From positions 1 through 34,318 of IMG/VR virus record IMGVR_UViG_3300007276_000146: 34,318 nt of DNA. One strand, written 5' to 3'. Source of the stretch: a virus. Made by a program: the position numbers and the translations under genes. Positions within the stretch are counted from its first letter, which is position 1, and each line of letters opens with the position of its first letter. Below the pieces are notes generated by a model. The model had not been told where the DNA came from, searched no databases, and saw only the letters and a list, made by a program, of their open reading frames with translations. Positions 15,325-24,053 of the stretch are shown here, one piece after another.

Positions 15325-16015
15325 TGTCTCTGTTGTATGCGTAAAGTGGGGAACGCTTTATTCTGATGAATATGTTCAGATTCTCAAAGCGATGGTTGAG
15401 CGTAATACAACAATAGATTTTGATTTTGTTTGTTTTTCAGATACGGATATTCCCAACGTAGAAACGAAAGAACTTCCGAAAGGATTAACTGGTTGGTGGA
15501 ATAAACTTGTACTCTTTGATAACAGGTATAAACTCAATGAACGGATTGTCTACTTCGATCTTGATACTGCAATTACTGGTAATATTGATTGGCTTCTTGA
15601 TTACCGCGGTGAGATTATGGGGATCGAAAATCTCGGCACGGCTAACTACAAGTACGAAAACGTTGATCAATACCGTAATGTATTTCAATCTGGCGTCCTT
15701 GCTTGGAATTATAAAGTCGGTCATCAAATATGGAATTGGTTTGATATCAATAAAGAAGAAGCAATAAAACAATTTCGTGGTGACGGTGAGATGCTTCATG
15801 CACTATTGGACGGTCCGGACCTTCTACAGCATCTTTATCCTAATCAACTCAGGTCTTATAAGTATGAGTGTTACGATGAAGGATTGATTGAAGGTACCTC
15901 AATAGTATGTTTTCACGGCGAACCAAATCCACACCAAGCTATATCAGAAACCGTAAGTCCATGGGGAACAGTATTTGAACCTCGTGGGTGGGTTGCGGAA
16001 CATTGGAGAATATAA
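15317..16015 (+). CDS. Glycosyltransferase, GT-A fold (GT8-like)
   Basis: A 232-residue protein with a DxD metal/nucleotide-sugar site at D81-L82-D83 (YFDLDTA), preceded by a beta-strand-rich start (SVVCVKWG) and followed by GTSIVCFHGEPNPHQA with a conserved-type His. The layout resembles GT8-like retaining transferases of phages. The start ATG at 15317, within the end of the cupin gene, is chosen over an earlier ATG at 15284, which would overlap the cupin much more. The donor and acceptor are unknown; it lies with two more transferases in one operon. Confidence 0.75.
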   Translation: MSDVSVVCVKWGTLYSDEYVQILKAMVERNTTIDFDFVCFSDTDIPNVETKELPKGLTGWWNKLVLFDNRYKLNERIVYFDLDTAITGNIDWLLDYRGEIMGIENLGTANYKYENVDQYRNVFQSGVLAWNYKVGHQIWNWFDINKEEAIKQFRGDGEMLHALLDGPDLLQHLYPNQLRSYKYECYDEGLIEGTSIVCFHGEPNPHQAISETVSPWGTVFEPRGWVAEHWRI

Positions 16016-16887
16016 TGAAAAAGATTGCGATACTCACGCCGACACGCGCTCGTCCAGGAAAACTTGATACATTTCTCGACTCTGTATATAAAACAGCGGC
16101 AAATCCAGAAAGAGTTTTTTGTTGGAACTATATTGATGAAGATGATCCTCGACAAAAAGCATACGAAGATTACACGAAGACGCAACATGATAACTCTTGT
16201 AATCTTGTAGCAGAACAGCAGTCTGTTTCTATTTCTTGGAACTTTCTTGCCAACTACGCAACAAGCCCTAGCTTATCCGAAAATCCAGCAGATATCCTGA
16301 TTATGGGCAACGATGACTTGATATATCGTACACAAGGTTGGGACACGATTGTTGAAGAAGAGTCAAATATATTTTCTGATGAAATATACTGCATGTGGAT
16401 GGAAGACTTGATTAATGGAGAGAAACATTGCGCCTTCCCGATAGTTTCAAAGAAATGGTATACGACAGTTGGATATTTTACTCCGGGCGTGTTCAACTTT
16501 GGTTACAACGATACTTGGGTTTTCGACGTAGCAAAAAGAGTTGGTCGAACTCACTTTATTCCAAACGCCGTAAATGAACATATGCACTTTACTGCTGGTA
16601 AGTCTGGTATGGACGACACATATAATCGCAATCGGACAGAAGAACGCGGAAATCTTTATGAAAAAGATAAAGTGATATTCGAAGATACTGCCAGTGATAG
16701 ACAAGCTGATGCAGAAAAACTTTTGGAGATTATCAATGGACAAACACGTTTACCAAGCGAAAGCGAGACTATCAAAGGCAAGCGACAATCAAAAAGTAAA
16801 ACAGCTAAAGGAAGTAATAAAGGAAAAGCCAAAAAAGCAACGACCAAAAAACGGACAAGGAAAACCAAAGCGAGTGCAAGTGAGTAA
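16015..16887 (+). CDS. Glycosyltransferase, GT2-like, with basic C-terminal tail
   Basis: A 290-residue protein starting in the stop codon of the previous gene. The GT-A core begins IAILTPTRARPGKLDTFLDS, carries an acidic metal-site motif (ILIMGNDDLIY, about residues 97-107), and ends near residue 245 (AEKLLEII). The last 45 residues are almost only Lys, Ser, Thr, Arg, Ala and Gly, like a histone tail. This stretch overlaps another ORF with its own ribosome site, so the tail may be a by-product of coding in the other frame rather than a functional domain. Confidence 0.72.
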   Translation: MKKIAILTPTRARPGKLDTFLDSVYKTAANPERVFCWNYIDEDDPRQKAYEDYTKTQHDNSCNLVAEQQSVSISWNFLANYATSPSLSENPADILIMGNDDLIYRTQGWDTIVEEESNIFSDEIYCMWMEDLINGEKHCAFPIVSKKWYTTVGYFTPGVFNFGYNDTWVFDVAKRVGRTHFIPNAVNEHMHFTAGKSGMDDTYNRNRTEERGNLYEKDKVIFEDTASDRQADAEKLLEIINGQTRLPSESETIKGKRQSKSKTAKGSNKGKAKKATTKKRTRKTKASASE

Positions 16888-16933
16888 ACAAGAACTTCTT
16901 GTTCGTATGAAAAGGAATGCAGATAAAAAATGA
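16736..16933 (+). CDS. Overlapping small basic protein in alternative frame
   Basis: A 65-residue ORF of which 152 bases lie inside the glycosyltransferase gene in the +1 frame and the last part outside it. GGAG at 16725-16728 is 7 bases before the ATG, and the TGA overlaps the next start (ATGA), the coupling seen throughout. The product is helical and basic (VYQAKARLSKASDNQKVKQL, then SKQELLVRMKRNADKK). The composition looks like ordinary coding. I favour this frame as real. The function is unknown; it may bind nucleic acid. Confidence 0.6.
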   Translation: MDKHVYQAKARLSKASDNQKVKQLKEVIKEKPKKQRPKNGQGKPKRVQVSKQELLVRMKRNADKK

Positions 16934-17733
16934 ATACTTGGGCTATTTACCGCATACACTATGGAATTGATTTTCTTAAACAATCGATTGATTCAGTTAT
17001 AGATTCAGTCGACCATTTGTTTGTGATATATTCATTAGACCCTTGGGTTGTAAAAGATACCGTACATTATCTCGGCAAAGAAGTTCCTATGCCAAAGCTA
17101 CAGGAAGATGTACATGCATTTATGGCAGAGCATTACGGTCACAATGAGAAAGTCACTTGGTTTCAGCAGGAAGTTGATACGCCTAAAAATCAGTTTCGTA
17201 AATACTATAATATTTGTGTAAAAAAATATAATATAAAACCAGATCGTGTGTTGTTTATTGAACCTGATATGGTATATGCAAAAGGCGATGTTGATAAACT
17301 TTTTGAACAGTCAATGTATAGCTCTTCGCCCTGTCTTGGTACAACTCAGATTGAACTTTGGAAAAATTACTGCTGGCGTATTCCTCAACGCCCAAGAATC
17401 GGACCTGTTGTTTGGATCATAGATAGAATGCCTCACTTCTCGACTCATTTTGGACCAACATCGCCCAACTTAGAAAAAGTCGCGTCAATGATTCAAAACT
17501 ATAACTTTGGTTTTTGTTTGAATCCACAGACAATGTTGTATAAACATTTAACTGCGATTAACTTTTCAGCAGAGATAGGAGATTCCATACCGTCACAAGA
17601 ATGGTATCGTGATAAATGGTTAAACTGGACACCAGCAACAAGAGACATTGAAATATCAGAAGCATGGAAACATCTGATTCCAAAGGCAGACATATATAAT
17701 ATGTCGGAAGAAATGAGTTTACAAATGTCATGA
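16930..17733 (+). CDS. Glycosyltransferase-like protein (GT-A)
   Basis: A 267-residue protein with a glycosyltransferase-2-like N-terminus (WAIYRIHYGIDFLKQSIDSV) and a probable metal-binding acidic motif in VLFIEPDMVYAKGD (about residues 108-121). The C-terminal half is rich in aromatic residues and ends with a long helix. It starts in ATGA overlap with the alternative-frame ORF and its stop overlaps the carbamoyltransferase start. A sugar-transfer role is likely, though the match to any GT family is weaker than for its neighbours. Confidence 0.6.
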   Translation: MNTWAIYRIHYGIDFLKQSIDSVIDSVDHLFVIYSLDPWVVKDTVHYLGKEVPMPKLQEDVHAFMAEHYGHNEKVTWFQQEVDTPKNQFRKYYNICVKKYNIKPDRVLFIEPDMVYAKGDVDKLFEQSMYSSSPCLGTTQIELWKNYCWRIPQRPRIGPVVWIIDRMPHFSTHFGPTSPNLEKVASMIQNYNFGFCLNPQTMLYKHLTAINFSAEIGDSIPSQEWYRDKWLNWTPATRDIEISEAWKHLIPKADIYNMSEEMSLQMS

Positions 17734-19298
17734 TTACATTATCTGCATACAACGGACATAACGCTGCTATCTGTATTATGAAAGATGGTAAGATACTTTT
17801 AAATTGGGAGCTTGAAAGATTTTCTCGTATCAAGCATGATTATGGATTCAATCAGGAGTTTTTAGATAAGAGTTTACAACATTGTAATCTTACAATAGAT
17901 GATATTGATGTAATCCTTACAAATCAACAATCGTTTGGTCGTAAACCTCCATGGAATGTTCCCGATACAAAAGATGTAAATTTCGATTCTTTTGAAATTA
18001 ATGGGAAAAGGGCATACGCTGTAAATCATCATCTCTGTCATGTTGCCTCTTCGTACTTCACGTCTCCTTTTGATAGTGCTACTATCATTACACAAGATGG
18101 CGGTGGAGACGACGAAAACTTCTCATGGGCAGAAGCATCTGGAAATAAGATAACAAAGTTTGGTACCGAAAAGGTAAAGAACATTGCAGGATGGTGGTCA
18201 GGTATTACGATGAATAACTATCGTATGCCTCGTTTACATAAATGGGATCCAGGTTCTGGTGCTGGTAAGATTATGGCACTTGCTGCCTATGGAACATCTG
18301 ACCTAGAGCTTCATTCAAAAGTTGAGAAAGATTTACAACAAGGACGCCGACAACACTATACCGACCCGCACGGTGTTGCTTATAACAACGATGAAGACTT
18401 ATCCGATTCGAACAGCGAGATGAGTCAGAACGTGGCAAATGCTCTACAGACAATAACAGAAAGAGAGATAAAAAGCATCTATGACAGAATATTGGATAGG
18501 CATCCTAATGATAATCTTTGTATTGCTGGTGGTATTGCTCTCAATTGTGTAGCAAATACGAGAGTCAAAAGCAACTTCAAAAATCTACACTGCCCTCCAT
18601 TTCCAAACGATACTGGTCTTGCTGCGGGAATGGCTTTGTGGTACTGGCATCATTGTTTAGAGAATCCAAAGTCTAATCAGTTATTTTCTCCATATCTCGG
18701 ACCAGAATATTCCGACGAAGAAGTACTTGACTGTTTAGAAAAATCAAGTTATACTTATGAAGAGTTGACGATTGATAAAGTTGCTAATATATTATTGCAA
18801 CGTGAAGTCATTTGTATGTCAAGAGGGAGAAGTGAAAGCGGGCCAAGAGCATTAGGTCATCGAAGCATTATGTGTATTCCTGATGGTGAGCATGGTCGTG
18901 ATTATTTAAATTTTAAAATCAAAAAAAGAGAGTGGTATCGCCCATATGCGCCAATCATTCTTGACAACTATGTTCAACAAATTCTTGAAGACTATATGCC
19001 AGTATCACCATATATGAGTACGAGTGGTACGATTAAAGAAGCGTGGAGAGAAAAACTTGATGCAGTCAATCACGTTGATAATTCGACAAGACCACAGATT
19101 ATCACATATGGACAAGAACCTTTTGTATATCAACTCTTAGAAAAGATTTATGCCGAATGTGGTATTCCAGTTTTGTTGAATACATCATTCAACATGCAAG
19201 AGCCTATCGTTGAAACGCCTCAGCAATCATTAGATACGTTTGATAAATTCGAAATCAATCATCTTGTTTTACATAATTATTTGGTAACAAAAAAATGA
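17730..19298 (+). CDS. Carbamoyltransferase, NodU/CmcH/TobZ family
   Basis: A 522-residue enzyme that would transfer a carbamoyl group from carbamoyl phosphate, via carbamoyl-AMP, to a hydroxyl, usually of a sugar. The N-terminal ASKHA-like domain shows SAYNGHNAAICIM, the metal-site motif NHHLCHVASSYF (about residues 98-109), ITQDGGGDD and CIAGGIALNCVAN. The C-terminal domain has the family motif RGRSESGPRALGHRSIM (about 365-381), RPYAPIIL and PVLLNTSFN. All main motifs appear present. It overlaps the genes on both sides, tying it to the glycosyltransferases and the radical SAM enzyme. Confidence 0.88.
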   Translation: MITLSAYNGHNAAICIMKDGKILLNWELERFSRIKHDYGFNQEFLDKSLQHCNLTIDDIDVILTNQQSFGRKPPWNVPDTKDVNFDSFEINGKRAYAVNHHLCHVASSYFTSPFDSATIITQDGGGDDENFSWAEASGNKITKFGTEKVKNIAGWWSGITMNNYRMPRLHKWDPGSGAGKIMALAAYGTSDLELHSKVEKDLQQGRRQHYTDPHGVAYNNDEDLSDSNSEMSQNVANALQTITEREIKSIYDRILDRHPNDNLCIAGGIALNCVANTRVKSNFKNLHCPPFPNDTGLAAGMALWYWHHCLENPKSNQLFSPYLGPEYSDEEVLDCLEKSSYTYEELTIDKVANILLQREVICMSRGRSESGPRALGHRSIMCIPDGEHGRDYLNFKIKKREWYRPYAPIILDNYVQQILEDYMPVSPYMSTSGTIKEAWREKLDAVNHVDNSTRPQIITYGQEPFVYQLLEKIYAECGIPVLLNTSFNMQEPIVETPQQSLDTFDKFEINHLVLHNYLVTKK

Positions 19299-20659
19299 GC
19301 AAAACTCTACGAACAAAAAATATGACAGCAATTCGTACTATCGAACTCCCAGAAGATGGTGGTACTGTTACTCTTTACGAAAATAAAGATGAGTTGATTA
19401 TTCATCGATATGCTGCTCGTGGTAAGATTGAAAACTGGGTATCAAACTACGAACTTATTAATGAGAATAATGAGTCATCTTTGCATCCGATAGATACTGA
19501 ATACGGTAATAAGATTCTTGATCGAATCGATAATGGTGAAAACTATTCAAACGTCTTTATCTTTTATTCTGACGAAGCAATCGAATCTGTATTACCAACT
19601 GATAAAAGCGTAGAAGAACATACGTATACCTCAACAGGCATCAAGTTTTGGCGGCATTCAGAAGCGATGTTTAACTATAAGAACGGTGGTCCAAATACTG
19701 TAATCTCTACGCATATTTCACCAGAAGGGTCGTGCAATCTCAAGTGTCCATATTGTTCTGTGACTTATCGTGATACACATAGCCGCCTTGATATGTTGAC
19801 GATACAAGACTATGTGATTAAACTTAAATCTCGTGGATTGAAAGCGGTTATTCTTACGGGCGGTGGTGAGCCAACTTCGTACAAATACTTTAATGAACTT
19901 GTTCGATGGTTGAAAAGTGTAGACCTTTCTGTTGCACTGATTACAAACGGCACATTGACTCGCCGAGTTGACGATGATGTTTGGAAAATGTTCTCATGGA
20001 TTCGAGTATCAATCAATATCTTTAATGGTTGGGAAAAAACGATTGGTCTACCGCAAGATAAGATAGATTATGAGAATACCGTTGTGGGTTGTTCAATGGT
20101 GTATACGGTTGAGCATGAAGCATCCGATGAGATCATGAGTGACCGTGTCGAACTTCTTAACAAAGCATCAATGGTTGCTGATCGATGTGGCGCAAAGTAT
20201 ATTCGCTTGTTGCCGAATTGCTTGCTTAGTCAGTATGACTTGATTCGCCAGCATAAGTCGCTCGACAACACACTTCAAAAAGTTGCCGACCCACGTTTCT
20301 TTCATCAGTACAAAGTACATGGTGCGCCTCAAACGTCCAAGTGTCATCAATCTTACTTTCGTCCGTACTTATCTGAAGAAGTTGATGTTGCTTCTGGTAA
20401 ACCAGGTACCGTATATCCCTGCGACTCAGTTGTTCTCAATGATGGTTACGCAGTGTTTGCTGAAGAGTATCAGTTGTGTCATGCTACAGATATTCTTGAT
20501 TATATGGATGGGCGGATTCAACAAAAGTTTGACGCAAAGACTCGGTGTACGGGATGCGTCTTCACGGATAACGTAAATATGTTAGACGATTTTGTCAATG
20601 ATAAAGTTGACCGTTTCCCTGATTTTACTACACCGTTGATGCACGAGGAATTTGTTTAG
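19295..20659 (+). CDS. Radical SAM enzyme with C-terminal auxiliary cysteines
   Basis: A 454-residue enzyme. The 4Fe-4S motif CxxxCxxC is C147, C151 and C154 (SCNLKCPYCSV), followed by the SAM-binding VILTGGGEPTS motif. The first 140 residues form an extra N-terminal domain of unknown kind. Further cysteines near the end (KCHQSYF, VYPCDSVV, TRCTGCVF) suggest a SPASM or twitch-type auxiliary cluster. Such enzymes carry out difficult C-H chemistry on peptides or sugars. Its place between carbamoyltransferase and methyltransferase points to sugar or nucleotide modification, which is inference. A second ATG at 19322 is an alternative start. Confidence 0.85.
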   Translation: MSKTLRTKNMTAIRTIELPEDGGTVTLYENKDELIIHRYAARGKIENWVSNYELINENNESSLHPIDTEYGNKILDRIDNGENYSNVFIFYSDEAIESVLPTDKSVEEHTYTSTGIKFWRHSEAMFNYKNGGPNTVISTHISPEGSCNLKCPYCSVTYRDTHSRLDMLTIQDYVIKLKSRGLKAVILTGGGEPTSYKYFNELVRWLKSVDLSVALITNGTLTRRVDDDVWKMFSWIRVSINIFNGWEKTIGLPQDKIDYENTVVGCSMVYTVEHEASDEIMSDRVELLNKASMVADRCGAKYIRLLPNCLLSQYDLIRQHKSLDNTLQKVADPRFFHQYKVHGAPQTSKCHQSYFRPYLSEEVDVASGKPGTVYPCDSVVLNDGYAVFAEEYQLCHATDILDYMDGRIQQKFDAKTRCTGCVFTDNVNMLDDFVNDKVDRFPDFTTPLMHEEFV

Positions 20660-21210
20660 TGGAGCAAGACAGAGTAGAACATTGGAATAAAGGTTATAAT
20701 AAGAATGGTCTCACTTATATAAATCCAATTAATAGAATACCAGATTATGTAGAGTTTATTCGTGGTAAAAAAATTCTTGAGATTGGACCTGGCGACGGCA
20801 GACAATTGAATCTGATTAAGCCGTATGCAAGTGAATATGCTATTGCTGACATCTCACCAAGATGTCTTCATAACTATGTTGATACTATTGAGAAACGATA
20901 TTTGATTCATAGTTTTGATGATGATTTCAACGACAAGTTTGATTTGATTGTTTTATTTTATGTGTGGCATCATGTGTTAATGGAAGAGACTACAGCATAT
21001 ATGCAATTTCTTTCTCGCCATACTGTAGATGGTGGTCACATGTGTTTCAATATATCTACAATTGGACAAAAAGAACCTACATATACAACAACGACTCCAA
21101 GAAATCCACAAGAGTTTAAAAACTTCTTGACTTTGAGAAATTATGAAGTTATACTCGAAAGTAGTGAAGAGCCAAACAATTATTTATTTTTGGTAAGAAA
21201 CTGTATATGA
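20659..21210 (+). CDS. SAM-dependent methyltransferase (class I)
   Basis: A 183-residue Rossmann-type methyltransferase. Motif I is ILEIGPGDGRQL (about residues 39-50), followed by YAIADISPRCL and FDLIVLFYVWHHVL. It starts with GTG in the stop of the radical SAM gene (TAGTG), with GAGGAA upstream. It is small, with no DNA-methyltransferase catalytic motif such as DPPY, so a small molecule or sugar is the likely substrate. It overlaps the next tiny ORF. Confidence 0.82.
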   Translation: MEQDRVEHWNKGYNKNGLTYINPINRIPDYVEFIRGKKILEIGPGDGRQLNLIKPYASEYAIADISPRCLHNYVDTIEKRYLIHSFDDDFNDKFDLIVLFYVWHHVLMEETTAYMQFLSRHTVDGGHMCFNISTIGQKEPTYTTTTPRNPQEFKNFLTLRNYEVILESSEEPNNYLFLVRNCI

Positions 21211-21278
21211 GTCTTTATGACCAAGAGTCGATTGATTACCTTTATAAGTATCATAGTGATGTTAAGATTTGGATATGA
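21207..21278 (+). CDS. Very small hypothetical ORF
   Basis: A 23-codon ORF (SLYDQESIDYLYKYHSDVK core) beginning in ATGA overlap with the methyltransferase and ending 3 bases before the next GTG start. Its only support is the tight placement. It may be a spacer that keeps ribosomes on the message rather than a functional peptide. Confidence 0.35.
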   Translation: MSLYDQESIDYLYKYHSDVKIWI

Positions 21279-21281
21279 TCT

Positions 21282-21527
21282 GTGAAAATACGATATTATG
21301 AAAAGATAGATGGATGGCGTTGGATAGGATTTGTCCTCGCTATGATTAGCGCATTTATACTATCAGGTGGTGAATCAACGAATCAAGCGATAGGTTGGAC
21401 AATCGCTTGCGTTAGCTGCGTTATTTGGATTTACATGGGTTGGAAAGACAGAGATGTTCCGAGAGCATTAATGGAACTAATGTATCTTTTTCTCGCAATA
21501 AGAGGCATTTGGAACTGGATTGATTAA
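21282..21527 (+). CDS. Small membrane protein
   Basis: An 81-residue protein with two to three hydrophobic segments (WIGFVLAMISAFILSGG, IGWTIACVSCVIWIYMGW and LMYLFLAIRGIWNW), starting with GTG. It resembles small membrane proteins of unknown function in marine phages. The helix-turn pattern is loosely like part of a PnuC-type transporter, but it is far too short for one. It could anchor or export products of the glycan operon; there is no direct support. Confidence 0.6.
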   Translation: MKIRYYEKIDGWRWIGFVLAMISAFILSGGESTNQAIGWTIACVSCVIWIYMGWKDRDVPRALMELMYLFLAIRGIWNWID

Positions 21528-21539
21528 GAGAAGAAAATA

Positions 21540-22166
21540 ATGGAAAAAGAATTTTTTGATAAGAGTTATTATGAGAACGGACCACAGGCAGACAAATCGC
21601 TTTATCAAAACTATCGCTGGATGCCAGAGCTAACAATTCCCCTCGCACATCATATCATTCAATCAATGGGAATTATGCACGACCATACTGTAATGGACTT
21701 TGGTTGTGCAAAAGGTTTCCTCGTAAATGCATTGCGTCTTCTTGGTTTAAAAGCATATGGTGTTGATGTATCAGAATATGCAATCAGCCAATCAATGAAA
21801 GAAACGAGTAACTACATACAAGTGATAGAGCCATTTAGCAATGACTTCAGAACATGTGATCATTTAATTGCAAAAGATATTTTAGAGCATATTGAATATG
21901 AACATATTGATGAGCAGATGGATATATTAAGAGAAAAATGTGAAACAATCTTTGCGGTGATTCCACTTGGAGATGGTGAGAAGTATCTGATTCCAGCATA
22001 TGAGTTTGATAAATCTCACCATATTCGAGAAAGCAAAGAATGGTGGCATGATAAATTTAAGAGAGCAGGATTTCACAATATTAACGTAACAACAGAATTA
22101 GGACCATTTAAAGCAAATTGGTCAGAAGTAAATTCAAAAGGCAATCTTTTAGTAATTGGTTCGTAA
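21540..22166 (+). CDS. SAM-dependent methyltransferase (class I), second copy
   Basis: A 208-residue protein with motif I VMDFGCAKGFLVNALRLLG (about residues 51-69), acidic loop AYGVDVSEYA and LIAKDILEHIEYEHI, the layout of sugar/lipid methyltransferases of the UbiG/Methyltransf_11 group. GAGAAG precedes the ATG. It is not closely similar to the methyltransferase at 20659, so it is not a tandem duplicate. It is probably another tailoring step on the same product. Confidence 0.82.
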   Translation: MEKEFFDKSYYENGPQADKSLYQNYRWMPELTIPLAHHIIQSMGIMHDHTVMDFGCAKGFLVNALRLLGLKAYGVDVSEYAISQSMKETSNYIQVIEPFSNDFRTCDHLIAKDILEHIEYEHIDEQMDILREKCETIFAVIPLGDGEKYLIPAYEFDKSHHIRESKEWWHDKFKRAGFHNINVTTELGPFKANWSEVNSKGNLLVIGS

Positions 22167-22179
22167 TAGGAGTATTGAA

Positions 22180-23373
22180 ATGAATATCGGATTTGTTGGA
22201 GTGGGCAAGCTCGGACGAGATGTAGCAGAAGTGATGAGTGAATATCATGATGTGGTTGGTTATGATATCGCTAAGATTGATACGACAGTAAAGATGGTCG
22301 ACTCGGTACGAGAAGCAGTACAAGGTAAAGATATTGTCTTTATTGCTGTTCCAACTCAACATGACTTTGCATATGATGGTCGGCATCCTTCAAGTCATCT
22401 TGAGCCGAAAGACTTCGATTACACGATTGCTATCGAAGCGACAAAAAAGGTTGACGACCATGTTGACAAAGGTACGATGATTGTAATGATTAGCACGATG
22501 CTTCCCGGTACAGTCCGCCGTGAGATTGAGCCTCTCATTTCAAACGGTCGTTTCATCTACAATCCATATTTGATTGCACAGGGCACAGTGAAGTGGGACT
22601 TTGTAAATCCAGAGATGGTGATGATTGGTACCGAAGATGGTTCAACGACTGGTGATGCGATGAAGCTGATTGCGTTCTACGAGCCGATGATGGAGAAGAA
22701 AGATATTCGGTATGAAGTTGGTACGTGGGAAGAGATGGAAAGCACGAAAGTTTTCTATAATACATTCATCACAGCGAAACTCTGTCTTGTCAATATGATC
22801 CAAGATGCTGCAATGGCAGTTGGTCATATGAATGTAGATGTTGTTACTGATGCGTTGAAACACTCAACTGACCGTATTATGGGTCCGAAGTATATGACTG
22901 CTGGTCTTGGTGATGGTGGTGGATGTCATCCTCGTGATAACATTGCCCTTCGGTCTTTCGCTGATCGTCACGGATTTGGTTACGATTTGTTCGATGCGAT
23001 TATGGTAGCGAGAGAAGAGCAAGCACTGAATATTGCAAAACACTTTGAACTGGTCGGTGTTCCAGATGATATGCCATGCGTTGTTCTTGGATCTGGATTC
23101 AAACCAGGATTAGATAATCAGCAGGAAGGATCACCATCGATTCTCGTTGGATATTATCTTGAACAGCTTGGCTGGGATGTCAGTTATGATAATGTACTAC
23201 AAGAGCCAGCGGCATATATGCTCGGCTGGCCAAAGCACTTCGATAACCATAAGTTTGCACCAGGGTCATATGTCATTGATCCCTGGCGCAGTTGTATGGA
23301 TGGTGGTAAAGATGTGAAAGTGTTCCACTACGGGAACTCGAGGAAAGATTTGTTAGGAAGCATCCCCGATTAA
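22180..23373 (+). CDS. UDP-glucose/GDP-mannose 6-dehydrogenase homologue
   Basis: A 397-residue NAD-dependent dehydrogenase. The Rossmann motif GFVGVGKLG is at residues 4-12; the catalytic cysteine is C249 in GGGCHPRDN; substrate-region motifs include MLPGTV and VLGSGFKPGLDN. These enzymes oxidise a nucleotide sugar twice to the uronic acid. The ATG at 22180 has TAGGAG upstream; an in-frame start at 22156 lacks one. It closes the plus-strand operon, and its last 21 bases overlap the end of a convergent minus-strand gene. It would supply an activated uronic acid to the glycosyltransferases. Confidence 0.85.
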   Translation: MNIGFVGVGKLGRDVAEVMSEYHDVVGYDIAKIDTTVKMVDSVREAVQGKDIVFIAVPTQHDFAYDGRHPSSHLEPKDFDYTIAIEATKKVDDHVDKGTMIVMISTMLPGTVRREIEPLISNGRFIYNPYLIAQGTVKWDFVNPEMVMIGTEDGSTTGDAMKLIAFYEPMMEKKDIRYEVGTWEEMESTKVFYNTFITAKLCLVNMIQDAAMAVGHMNVDVVTDALKHSTDRIMGPKYMTAGLGDGGGCHPRDNIALRSFADRHGFGYDLFDAIMVAREEQALNIAKHFELVGVPDDMPCVVLGSGFKPGLDNQQEGSPSILVGYYLEQLGWDVSYDNVLQEPAAYMLGWPKHFDNHKFAPGSYVIDPWRSCMDGGKDVKVFHYGNSRKDLLGSIPD

Positions 23374-23568
23374 CGAATCGATATACTGATGAATTTCAGT
23401 CTGATTCGGAAACTCGTAGGAGCTGCCGATAGATGCGACAGTTTCTTTGCCATTAGGATCAACGACATAATGCCAAAGTTTTTTATTGCATCTATCGACT
23501 TCTTCTTCCCACTCGGAGTAGAATTTCCAACCTCGATATGACATTCCATAATAGCTATGGCCTCTCAT
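23353..23568 (-). CDS. Minus-strand hypothetical protein
   Basis: A 71-residue protein, rich in Tyr, Trp and Glu (RGWKFYSEWEEEVDRCNKKL), with no known family. Its ATG overlaps the TGA of the deoxyribonucleotidase gene upstream on the same strand, and GGAG lies about 9 bases before it. Its 3' end runs 21 bases into the convergent dehydrogenase gene. It is expressed from the minus-strand promoter at 24091-24119. Confidence 0.65.
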   Translation of the reverse strand: MRGHSYYGMSYRGWKFYSEWEEEVDRCNKKLWHYVVDPNGKETVASIGSSYEFPNQTEIHQYIDSLIGDAS

Positions 23569-24053
23569 TTCATAGCACTCCTTACTTTCGAAAATAAATC
23601 TTCAAGGCTATCTTCATTCGCTTGATATCGAATACCGATACCACCAGCTTTTGTCCAACGATCAATGTTATCAGCACGATCATCAATCAGAATGTTTGGA
23701 CGATCCTTATCATCTAACGCAAACTTCTCTTTCAGTTTCGTGAAGATTGCTTCTTTCGGATCATAGCCATTATCATTAAGCCACTGACGTTTCCAGAAAG
23801 TGCAGTTGTCATAATCATCACGCAATGGTGCAGATAGAATACACCACTTGCCGTTAGTCTCTTTATCAACAAACGCAATCAACTCATCAGAAGTTTTAAA
23901 CTTTGGTAACCGAGCAAAGAAATCAGTACCACGCAACTCACTAATGGTTGCTTCTTTATCGGGAATCTCTTTCCAGCTATTCGTTTTGGCGTAATTAGCC
24001 AACTCACTAAAGAAGTCAGCGATGACTCCATCCATATCAACGTAAATAGTCAT
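23565..24053 (-). CDS. 5'(3')-deoxyribonucleotidase, HAD family
   Basis: A 162-residue HAD-type phosphatase of the NT5C group. Motif I is DMDGVIADFF (nucleophile Asp6, acid Asp8), motif II is ILSAPLRDD and motif IV is LIDDRADNIDRW. It dephosphorylates deoxynucleoside monophosphates and could balance dNTP pools alongside ThyX and RNR, although it is transcribed on the opposite strand. AAGGAA lies 5 bases before the ATG. Its message begins at the divergent copy of the repeated promoter, with a possible 15-codon upstream ORF overlapping its start. Confidence 0.82.
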   Translation of the reverse strand: MTIYVDMDGVIADFFSELANYAKTNSWKEIPDKEATISELRGTDFFARLPKFKTSDELIAFVDKETNGKWCILSAPLRDDYDNCTFWKRQWLNDNGYDPKEAIFTKLKEKFALDDKDRPNILIDDRADNIDRWTKAGGIGIRYQANEDSLEDLFSKVRSAMK

